This document shows positions 55,765-64,000 of a stretch of 64,000 bases of DNA, in pieces. Where the stretch lies: the NCBI GenBank assembly GCA_963576725.1, contig OY755237.1, positions 55,775,805-55,839,804 of the forward strand, given 5' to 3'. Under the pieces are notes generated by a model. The model was given only the letters and a program-made list of their open reading frames with translations, did no database searches and had not been told where the DNA came from. Both the position numbers and the translations under genes were made by a program. Each line of letters begins with the position of its first letter. Position 1 is the first letter of the stretch. The DNA comes from Azorinus chamasolen (lineage: Eukaryota > Mollusca > Bivalvia > Cardiida > Solecurtidae).

Positions 55765-56526
55765 CAGTGTTCAATCTAGGCTGTGCCATAGCGCAATTAG
55801 CCCCCTTTTTTACCAAATGGCGCATAATCAATACCATCGTGGGTCTGATGGGTGGCGCGCATTCATAAATGCATTTGCTTTTCAGTATTGTTGGTTCTTT
55901 GCGTTTCTTATTCAACAGTGGCATGGACACAACCTTGTTACTAAATATAGAATTTATCCAGCATCCTAAACCCGTAAAGATATTCGAATTTCAGAGTATT
56001 TTTCTGCCCTTTCGTCTAATTACAATGTCCCAAATAGGACAGCCAAGAAAGGTATTGTCACCATGTGACTGCAAGTTCAAAGGAAGTTTCAGTCAAAATG
56101 GTTTAGTGACGATCCTTAAAAAATACTGGACAGTTTTTATCAAGTTGATAGATTGTTCTAAGTCATCATATACAGTTTTTATCAAAATGAGAATCAGAGA
56201 TTGTGTTCCAGTATGACAAGGGTTAAAAACGTGTTAGAAAACCGTCATATATGGATCGACACGCAAAATAAGGGCATGTCACCCAAACACCATCAAACAG
56301 GAAACATCACAGCTACAGACAAATCGTGATGAAACCCATAAAAAGAAAACATTTACCATTTAAAAAGCTCGGTAGCCCAAGACAAAAGTTTTGGATTCAT
56401 TAAATTGGACAATAATGTTTATGTCACAATTTTATCTTTGGCCTCAAACTTATAAGGATGGCTCCCTATATCAAAGTCCATGGGCCCAAAGGGTCCCCCC
56501 TCTGATTTCAAGCTAGACTGAACACT
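55765..56526. mobile_element. 762-bp element with 15-bp inverted ends (hAT-like candidate)
   Basis: Left CAGTGTTCAATCTAG and right CTAGACTGAACACTG are inverse with one mismatch. CAGTG-type ends suit hAT elements, but I see no clean 8-bp target duplication (TCCAAA left versus TCTAAA right at best). An open frame at 55869-56216 resembles no protein I know. Confidence 0.5.
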
Positions 56527-57003
56527 GTCTAAATAAAATTATTTTTTGTGGTTCAGGAGGACAGTTCACATTTGTTTGCAAGTCACAACAACACAACAAA
56601 TTACACTAACCAGTCTAGTTTTATATATCTATTGCTAAATTCAGTAACAGCATCAAACATTTTAGATTCTGATTGGATGTTGAGTTACTCAAACTGCTGG
56701 CACAGGGTGTCAAAAGTGTCTACTAGCAGCAAAGTTTTAACCCTTTCCCTGTTTAATATTCATGTACATGTAATTGTAAGGAGTAACTACATGAATATTT
56801 ATTAGCTGAATTTTTTTATGATGAAATATATTATATGCACACAGGATGTTTTGGCTCAGTCAGAAACTGTAGAATCTATTAAGATTAATTTATCAGATCT
56901 AAATTATACCATAAGCAAACAGAGCAGACCCTGATCAAACAGCTCCTATAGGAGCCATCTGATCTGGGTCTACTGTTTGCAAATGCATGAAAAGGTGTTT
57001 GTA
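56527..57003 (-). mobile_element. Unique stretch, then family A MITE cut at the LINE border
   Basis: 56527-56736 includes a D-like hairpin (CATTTTAGATTCTGATTGGA). 56737-57003 is a family A copy, TTAACCCTTTCCCTGTTTAA, core AGCTCCTATAGGAGCC, whose last 15-20 bp are missing where the LINE tail begins. Confidence 0.75.
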
Positions 57004-57758
57004 TATATATAACTTTATTTCCTCCAATTTCTGGAGAGCCATATAACAAAACATTACAATAAAGTAGTAAATGACTATATGTACGAACATGCAAATAGTT
57101 AAGGAATACAAACACACATGCAACATACAGAAACATAAGGGAAATATCTAGATTTCATCTCACATAGATGAAAGGCCATATGTTGATGATCAGTGCATAA
57201 CAGGTGAGAAACACTATTCTCTCCGCTCATATATATAACTATATACACTCACACTAAATCAGTCATATCAATTGCAAGCAGTTTTTGAACCAGCTCAGAC
57301 GTTTAGTTAATCGACGTTTGATCAGGCTTCAAACTATTTGCCACTTAAATTCAATGAGAGAATAGTAATCTTCCACTGTATCACATTTATATAACAATGT
57401 CTCAGTCTTTCGAGCATGTTTCTCTGAAGGCGATGGGAGAAATTACTTGAAAGGCGGAAACACGGTTATTTCTTCGGATATAAAGTAATTACTAATGGGT
57501 CCCTAATATATAAATGTGTTTCTCGAAACCGAAATGAAACACATTCAAAGGGAATCACTAGTTTACCTAACTGGTTAATTCACAGGGCCCCGACAGAGTG
57601 GATACGCGTTCTCCACAACTAGTGCATTAGTAAGAATTGCACTAGTCCTATGCGAACAGTGCAGACCCAGAACAGATGATTATCTGACCAGGGTCTGCAA
57701 TGTTTGCCAATTTGCAATACAAAGTGAGTGTCCGTTTGCCGGTTAGGAGCTCAGCGAG
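57004..57758. other. Probable LINE 3'UTR with palindromic fragments
   Basis: No coding signal. A short palindrome at 57651-57706 resembles family E arms, and 57280-57345 contains a family D-like hairpin. The left 150 bases look like a LINE 3' end. Either the element's 3'UTR evolved from these repeats or later insertions split it. Confidence 0.4.
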
Positions 57759-60224
57759 TTAATCAGTCATGTTATCAAACGTCAAGAATATGGCTTGAAT
57801 GTCTTTCAGGTAAGCTGCGTTACGGCATAAGAAATCAGGGTATTGATCAGCACTTAACACACTCTGCATCTGGTTGTCCACAAAGCCTATGAGATATTTC
57901 ACTCGCTGTGAGTCATTTATAGTGTCAGTGAGCAGACTACTTAAGTTGTGACCAAAATTAGTTCTGAGTCTTGAATAGTACTCTTGTCTACGGTTCTTAA
58001 CGTGGGTATTATTGCACTTAATGGCAAGATGAAACAGTTCGTCTGATAGAATCTGGTTACACCCAGCACATGTTTTCTCGTTGAAAACTACAGGTTTACA
58101 AGAAAGTCTTGCTAGAAATGACATCAACTCCCTAGAATAAGGCCTCTCTTGGCAAACACGCCATATGTTAGATGTTGTCAGATTTGCATTTATTTCTCGA
58201 AATCTTGAAAATTCAGGATCTGACATCATGCGATTTAACCAACTGACTTGTTCATGAGACATGATGGACTTCTTACACAGACTTTTCCAGGAGTATTTTC
58301 CCGGAAAATTTGAGGAATTTTTAAATTCTTCAAGATATGGTAAGAGATTGTACTTAGTTAAGATTCTTGTGATATCTGAAATGAAGCCAAAGGTTGTTCT
58401 AGAACAACCGTTTTGGTGTTGGAAGAGTCTGTGTATGAAAAGTTGAAGCGTCAAGTCCTTTGATTCAAGTCTACAGATTGAACCTAAGAAGTTCAGTTTT
58501 TGTGTGTCAATGTAGGCTTCTAACGTCGTGAAGCCAAGTAAACCTTTTACCATGTCAGATCGCGTGCGCATCGGGAGTGACTGAATATGTTTCAAGCAAA
58601 AGTGATGAGTGAATTCCAGATATTTCAAGTCCGATTGCGTGATATTATTCCATAACTCACAGCCGAAGAGAGCGCGTGGTAATATTATCGACGTGTACAG
58701 CTTGGCGGCGGCAGTTGGACTGAGACCATTGCTGTGAACCCCACAGCTCTTGAGACTGAATAGAGTGCCTCTCGCGGACTGCCGAATGTCGTCAATATTC
58801 GCAGGCGATCTCCCCGACTGAGTCTGAACAATGCCTAAATGTTTATAGGACGATACGTCTGGTAAAAGACTGTCTGCATAGAATACCACTTCCGGTTCTT
58901 TCTGCTTTTTGTTGTGGACCATCAGTGCACATTTGCTGGCGTTGTAAGTATAGCGCCATTTACAGGCGTATCTGTAGCATATTTTCAGCAGTTCATTTAG
59001 CCCGATTTTTGACAATGAAAGCAGCACTATGTCATCGGCCTGGGTAGGCGCGCACAGGGGAATACCGTTTATTTGTAAACCATGCTGTGAGTTTGACAGC
59101 TCATCTAAGAGATCATTAAGGAACACTGTGTATAGGAATGGGGAACATATGCTTCCTTGTCTCGTGCCTTGAAAAATACAGAACGGTTCCGATAAATGAC
59201 CAAACCCAAACACACGACTGGAGTGTCCTCGAAGCATTTGACTGAATACGCGAAGAGCCTTGCCTTGAATATCCATATTGTGTAGTTTGTATAGAATCCC
59301 GTCCACCCATGTTTTATCAAAGGCCTTTGAGGCATCAAGGAAACATGTATAACACTTGCTATTACGTTCTTTGCAGTAGTTGACTGATTCCTGATACAAT
59401 AAGGATACCATTTTACAGGATTTCCCACGCAAGAAGCCATGTTGTAAAGGGTTTAATTTATTATTGAAGTTATATGTCTCTAAGCGCGTCAGTATAACTT
59501 TTTCAAACAGTTTGAACACAACCGGAAGTAACGATATTGCTCTATAGTTATTTGGGTCTTTGGTTGATTTACCACCGCCTTTGTGGAGAGTTATGGTGAG
59601 GCTTTGTTTAAGCTGACTAGGTATGTATTCACAACGGAGCATTTCATTAAACAATAATGCAAGACACTTAGCGAGTTTTTCCCCGCCAAATTTGATGTGT
59701 TCGTAACATAAGTGGTCAAATGAGGCTGCCTTCCCATTCGGTAACTTGCGAACGAGTTCAATTAATTCTTCAACTGTTACAGGTTTGGTTAATAAAATAG
59801 AAAAATTGCTGTCTTTAGCATCAACACTAAGCATATCTTTTAGTTTTTGTTCAACAAATTTCCGAAAATGATTGTCATAGGCAGCGTCATTTGTGACTTC
59901 ATACAACTTTTCAAAATAAGATCTCCAACCTCGAAGTATTTTGTCAGGATCTCTTTCTACTGATAGTTCAAATTTAATTTCAGACCCCTGCTTGTTGTTA
60001 CATTTGCCTTTTCGTGATTTAATTATTCTCCAAAACCCTTTTTGGTCCAATTCAGACAGTTCACTGATTCTTTCATTGTCCTGTTTCTCAAATTCATAAG
60101 CCGCCTTCCTAAGACTACATCTAAACTGGCGTTTTCGTCTTTGTACGAGCTGAATGCATGTCCTAGTCTTGGCCGACCGAGCGCGACCCAATACGCACGT
60201 GCAGCGCTCATATTCCGGTGACAT
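57759..60224 (-). pseudogene. LINE ORF2 3' part: reverse transcriptase and C-terminal Cys/His region
   Basis: Open for 821 codons from ATG 60224, though the first 28 or so residues are probably out of the ancestral frame. RT blocks in order: PNNYRAISLLPV (about 224-235), QHGFLRGKSC (261-270), DASKAFD (catalytic Asp 297), GTRQGSICSP (353-362), QADDIVLLS (catalytic pair 397-398), YNASKC, and YKHLGIV. A C-terminal CAGCNQILSDELFHLAIKC resembles the zinc-binding tail of several LINE clades. No stop or frameshift lies within the RT domain, so this copy is young. Marked broken only because EN and RT are in different frames. Confidence 0.88.
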
Positions 60225-61216
60225 TCTTTAACAGCGTTTGTCCAAAACGGTTTCAAAAAGCTCTTATAGCAACGCTTTGAGATGCATGCCTCTGATGCCT
60301 TAATAAGGCAGTCAACTATGCTACGATATGACGAATCAATGTCTGTGTAGTCTAGCTTTATGTCTGATAGCACTGTTTCCACTGTGTTCTCATAATTATT
60401 AAGTTCTAACGCTGACGTCCATTTGTAGCAATATTTTACGAATTGTTCACTTTGTATATTTTGACTATACTCTGAGTTGCCACTGCTCATACATAAATAT
60501 AGAGGTAAGTGTCTTGAGACGTTTAGTGGACTGTCGTCGTCGATGTGACAAGATTGTATATTACTGATTAAGTTTTCAGAGACAAGGATATGATCAATGA
60601 GGCTAGGTGACGCATGTTTACCAGGCACAAACGAAACACTGCTTCCGGTGCATAGATCTGAATCTGTTAGTACCACAAGGTAATGTTTCATTGCCAAGTT
60701 AGAAATGTAAGTGTCTCTAGAACGTCTACTTTCCTTAGAAAATTTCGAATTCATGTCACCCATCAACACTATACTGCAGTCACTTTCAAAGCCAGATATG
60801 AGGTCGTTCAAGGTATCTATTTCGATTTTAAATGTCTCTAAACTTTCGCTGGTACAAGGGAGGTAAACCTGGATAACGTAGATAATAGCAGACTGTGTAA
60901 TAAGTTTGATAGCAGCAATTCGGTCGCTTTGAACGTCAACTATTGTAACCCTATTACTAAGTGACTTTCTCCAGAGTAAACCCACGCCCCCTTTACCAAA
61001 CGAGCGGCCATTAAACGAGTTCACAGAGTTACCAGTAACTATGTGTGAGTCGAAGTGTCCATTAAATTGTTCCGAAAACACGTGCTTATTTTCATTCAGT
61101 AGCCAATGTTCTGAAATTCCTAAGATAGAAAGTTGTCTTGAGTCTATTTGCTCTAAAAGATATGGGATACCAGTAAAGATACCCGTTACATTCCAAGTCA
61201 TAATGTTTAAGTCCAT
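60023..61216 (-). pseudogene. LINE ORF2 5' part: endonuclease domain, frame-shifted from RT
   Basis: Starts at ATG 61216 and encodes an exonuclease/endonuclease/phosphatase domain: MTWNV (metal-site Asn), GISEHWL (catalytic Glu), GDMNSKF (Asp/Asn pair) and SLIDHILVS (terminal Asp-His). It would nick target DNA for target-primed reverse transcription. Natural sequence appears to run to about 60130; beyond that this frame is a shadow of the RT frame, ending at 60023. The RT-frame sequence is therefore separated from EN by one net frame change near 60115-60140. Confidence 0.85.
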
Positions 61217-61230
61217 AGTGTATGTTTGAG

Positions 61231-63090
61231 TTAATACTCTTCGTCGTTGTTCATGTTATCAGTCATGTGACGACGCCGATTTCTGTATTCTGTTCGATTT
61301 AGCCATGGCCGGCACGCGATTCCTTCAGGCCAGTTGTTTGGATTTTCCATGATTTCCGACTGGTCTTTAAACACGACTACTTGTGCTGATAAACAGTCTG
61401 TTCTCCTAGTAACGAGAAATTTTGCGTTTTTGCACGTTACCCCCATTTCTTCAAGAAAGTCGTACAAATCGTCTTCGTTGCAATCTAAAGCGATACCTGA
61501 AATTAGATAGGACACGGCCTTTCTTCTTGCAACACCGTAAAATCTAGTTTTCGCTTGTGTCATTGAGTCATAGTTCGTTTCACTTGGGCTGGGGACGTTT
61601 GAATTAAACTCAGTTGTGGTCGCGCTATCATTGCAGACGTCAATTTGGGTCGACGTCGGCTGACGTCGCTGGGAAACGACAGATTTAGATGCAGGTCGAA
61701 TATTAATAATCATTTCACCAGCACCTTTGTTAGAGTTTCTTGAAGACGTATTGACAGCTTCTATATCTTGTTTATTCATGTCATTTGAATCTCTGTCTGG
61801 ACCAGACGTTTCTACGCCAGAACTATGCGATAGCGCTTGAGAGTAGGACCTGCAATTACCTGAGGCGCGTACTTCCGGTTTCCGGAGTGGTAACGCGGTT
61901 GAGGGTACTTCAATTGAAGGCGGTTTGGTTTGAGCAGCAGTAGCTGTAGTCTGTGGCGGAGTATCTGACGCCCTATTTTGTAGAGCAGTCGTGATATTTC
62001 GGCCAATGGTGTCGAGCTTCTCAGTCAATTTATTTGCAATATGCTCTAATGAGGTGTGTACAGTATGTCCTTGAGAGACACGATTGCCAATTGAACTAAT
62101 TTTATCTGATATATCAGTTGCAAATTTTTCAAGAGTGTTCTGCAGGCTGCCACTAGGGTTCTGTGACATTTTATTGACATTTGTTTCGAGATGTTTTAGC
62201 CTCGAGTCTGCAGTTTTTGATGCCTTTTCAGTACATGATAATCTTGTTCTGATTTCTTCAAGACCTTTCGATTGCGTATCGATCTTTTCGTTGACTTCTG
62301 ACATGCGAACAATAAAGGAATTTTTCTTTTGCACATCGCTGTCATGAAGGTTTCTTATTTGTCTACTATTTTCATTCACTTTCGAGTCAGTGTTACGCAT
62401 GTCTTGTTGAAGTACATTTCTGTGTGATTCGAGTGCAGTCAGCCGACCGCATAGTGTTTTCAAACCAGCAGAGAGTTTACCTATATTTTTTTCACTGATA
62501 TTGGCACCAGAGCTGTCCGAACATGATACAATGCGTGTGCAAGAATTGATCTCTGATTTCATAGACTCTATAGCAGATGACATGTTTGTCGAGAAATTGT
62601 TTACTGTATCTTTAATTTCAGCAGTTTGTGCTTTAAGCAAGGCTACTTCTGCTTGTAGAGATGACATGTTATTTTTAATTACATTTACTTCGTGCATTAG
62701 AGACCCGCCGTCGTGATGTTGTGTGTATTTTTCTTCTATGCACGAAGTGTTTGCTTCTGATGCTTTAAACATATTGTTCACGTTTCTCAAGTTTCCATAT
62801 AAAAACTGTGTTAGCTCAAAGCAGTCATGCGCATATCGTTCTCCAACACTTGTTTTGGTTGATTTCCTCCTATCTTTCAGGATGCCGGACGGTCCGTTGT
62901 CACAGTGACGTGAGCGAGAGGCAAGCTCAAGTCTATATTCGGACAATTTTTCCTCAGAGGATTGAAAATGTTCAAGGAGGCTACTAACAAACAGGTCTCT
63001 TGGAAGATGACTAAGATCAGGCAGGGCTATGGGAGCAGAAGTCCGGTCGGACGGTTGTTGACCGCACTGAATTGTGTCGTCAGAGAGCAC
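61231..63090 (-). CDS. LINE ORF1 protein (coiled coil, RRM-like C terminus)
   Basis: 619 codons from a GTG at 63090, which is unlikely to be a real start. The same frame stays open upstream to about 63187 without an ATG, so the true start is lost or outside the element. The middle third (about residues 150-370) is rich in Lys/Glu/Ser heptad-like sequence typical of coiled-coil ORF1 proteins. The C-terminal 90 residues (VSYLISGIALDCNEDDLYDF onward) look like the RRM-like fold seen in many LINE ORF1 proteins. I see no CCHC knuckle. ORF1p would bind element RNA. Stop TAA, 14 nt before the EN start codon. Confidence 0.8.
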   Translation of the reverse strand: MLSDDTIQCGQQPSDRTSAPIALPDLSHLPRDLFVSSLLEHFQSSEEKLSEYRLELASRSRHCDNGPSGILKDRRKSTKTSVGERYAHDCFELTQFLYGNLRNVNNMFKASEANTSCIEEKYTQHHDGGSLMHEVNVIKNNMSSLQAEVALLKAQTAEIKDTVNNFSTNMSSAIESMKSEINSCTRIVSCSDSSGANISEKNIGKLSAGLKTLCGRLTALESHRNVLQQDMRNTDSKVNENSRQIRNLHDSDVQKKNSFIVRMSEVNEKIDTQSKGLEEIRTRLSCTEKASKTADSRLKHLETNVNKMSQNPSGSLQNTLEKFATDISDKISSIGNRVSQGHTVHTSLEHIANKLTEKLDTIGRNITTALQNRASDTPPQTTATAAQTKPPSIEVPSTALPLRKPEVRASGNCRSYSQALSHSSGVETSGPDRDSNDMNKQDIEAVNTSSRNSNKGAGEMIINIRPASKSVVSQRRQPTSTQIDVCNDSATTTEFNSNVPSPSETNYDSMTQAKTRFYGVARRKAVSYLISGIALDCNEDDLYDFLEEMGVTCKNAKFLVTRRTDCLSAQVVVFKDQSEIMENPNNWPEGIACRPWLNRTEYRNRRRHMTDNMNNDEEY

Positions 63091-63190
63091 TATCGGCGAG
63101 GCAGGATAACTTCTGTCCGATCTGTTAGTTAGCCCAGGGTTGCTTCCCTTGTTTATACGTGACGGTGTAGCCCCATTCCGTTGTGTAGAT

Positions 63191-63544
63191 TTAACAATGT
63201 AATAAGCATTTTATCTAAACAAACTATAGTGCATCTTAAAAATTTCAGGAAAAACTCAATTTTCCCCCAAATATTATTCAGTTTTTATATAATCCATTTC
63301 ACCCTTATTCTGTCATTATTTTGGGGTTGCTATGGCACACAGAGTAACTTGGCATCTCATCAGGACAACAGGATCCAAGCTGTTTGAAACACTGAGTTTG
63401 ATGATGTTTTGAAATGAAGCACAAGCTAAAATAATATGATAAAACTGAAATAGACAATATTTTCACCAGTTAAAATGTTGCTCAACAGGCCAAGGTTAAT
63501 ACAATGGAATACTACATGAGTTGTGGAACTACACCATTTCATAC
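63191..63544. other. GOPC intron between LINE and exon
   Basis: A family D-like fragment (AACTTGGCATCTCATCAGGA ... GGATCCAAGCTGTTTG) at 63347-63390; otherwise nothing seen. Confidence 0.45.
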
Positions 63545-63709
63545 CAATTTCTTTTTTATTGACTCGGAGTCCACTTCTATGCCCTTCTGAGCCTGAATCT
63601 GGAGTTGTGAGGCATGTAGCTGCATCAGCATGTTATGCAACTCCTTCTCTAGCACTGCCTTGGCCGCCTGCACACCAGTGTTCTCCTCTTTCAAGTCTAG
63701 TAACTGAGC
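63545..63709 (-). CDS. GOPC: GOPC (PIST/CAL), first coiled-coil exon in the window
   Basis: Exactly 55 codons, phase 0 at both ends, acceptor catacag and donor GTATGA (minus strand). It begins AQLLDLKEENTGVQAAKAVL, continues EKELHNMLMQLHASQLQIQ, and ends ESIKKKL, matching vertebrate GOPC from 'AQLVDLK' to 'IKAKL'. This is the first coiled coil, which in GOPC mediates oligomerisation and Golgi/Rab-effector contacts. Roughly the first 100 residues are encoded beyond base 64000. The next recognised exon is at 54107. Vertebrate GOPC has about eight extra residues at this junction that are absent from one splice form, so direct joining is plausible, but a tiny exon could have been missed. Confidence 0.9.
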
Positions 63710-63806
63710 CTGTATGAAAAAAATAACATATGCAGTTAAACTGATCCATAAAAGGAAATAGATTTTTGAATTATATATAGAGATATACTGGCATTCAAAG
63801 GTTTGT

Positions 63807-64000
63807 TTAACCTGTTACAACATGAATACTGATTCATGCAAAACTTCACCCATCATTTAATCCATTGTGAAAATTAATTGGTTTGATTCTTGCAACAAAG
63901 ATATAAATTAATGAAATATGTTGTCATGGTAAACAGCAGACAATCAGATATCATGTACAATATTTTTTAAGCAAACAGCAGATCCTGTCCTACATTATAA
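63807..64000 (-). mobile_element. Family A MITE running off the window
   Basis: TTAACCTGTTACAACATGAA...AAGCAAACAGCAGATCCTGT; cut by the window end inside the left palindrome arm. Confidence 0.65.

Larger units (their letters stand above)
57004..63190 (-). mobile_element. Near-intact LINE (non-LTR retrotransposon) in a GOPC intron
   Basis: Minus-strand element with ORF1 (61231-63090 and beyond), an EN frame (60023-61216) and an RT frame (57759-60224). The 5' side lacks an initiating ATG, suggesting slight 5' truncation near 63190. The 3' limit is uncertain: an AATAAA-type hexamer (minus strand, 57014-57019) followed by a TA-rich tail abuts an interrupted palindromic MITE at 57003, but 57004-57740 also contains palindromic fragments. 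Order LINE with an apurinic-type endonuclease is certain; clade (CR1/Jockey group suspected) is not. Confidence 0.85.

Noticed and set aside
55869..56216. 115-codon plus frame
   Set aside because: Lies in a TIR element; no recognisable domain and no transposase motif.

Overview
The window is animal nuclear DNA, most likely from a bivalve mollusc. It is AT-rich, has short exons in multi-kilobase introns with GT/AG borders, and is saturated with palindromic MITE-like elements and tandem-core, hairpin-ended elements of the kind described in bivalves as 'pearl' elements. There are no bacterial-style operons, and I found no convincing tRNA, rRNA or CRISPR. Family labels A-H for the palindromic repeats are mine.

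Layout. (1) 996-2811, plus strand: the last two coding exons of a cathepsin L-like cysteine protease, with a possible spliced 3'UTR reaching about 5073-7560. (2) 8.0-33.3 kb: no recognisable gene; nested repeats, including hairpin-ended tandem-core elements at 9.4-11.3, 17.0-18.8, 27.9-29.1 and 30.3-33.2 kb. (3) 33744-63709, minus strand: eight exons of GOPC (PIST/CAL), the Golgi-associated PDZ and coiled-coil protein. All junction phases agree, giving 391 visible residues from the first coiled coil to the stop; the 5' exons lie beyond base 64000. The GOPC introns hold a pogo/Tigger-like element, a hAT-like candidate, minisatellites, dozens of palindromic MITEs, and a nearly intact 6-kb LINE in the same orientation as the gene. 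The two genes are tail to tail.

The repeats dominate. At least six families (A-F) have a long central palindrome whose innermost bases are variants of GCTCCTATAGGAGC although the rest of the sequence differs. A, B, C and E are bounded by TTAA with ends reading TTAACCC...GGGTTAA. A second superfamily (hairpin-ended tandem-core, 'HTC') has one end AACAAG/AACTAGA plus hairpin, a tandem core of 120-185 bp units, sometimes a GACGGACA or ACGACG microsatellite, and a second hairpin end. Several HTC elements sit inside MITEs or other HTC elements, giving a relative insertion order. The best candidates for something undescribed are the shared palindrome core, the matched changes in both arms of some copies, the inverted-dimer copies, the tandem hairpin arrays at 49.8-51.1 kb, and a telomere-repeat-bearing element at 28.8 kb.
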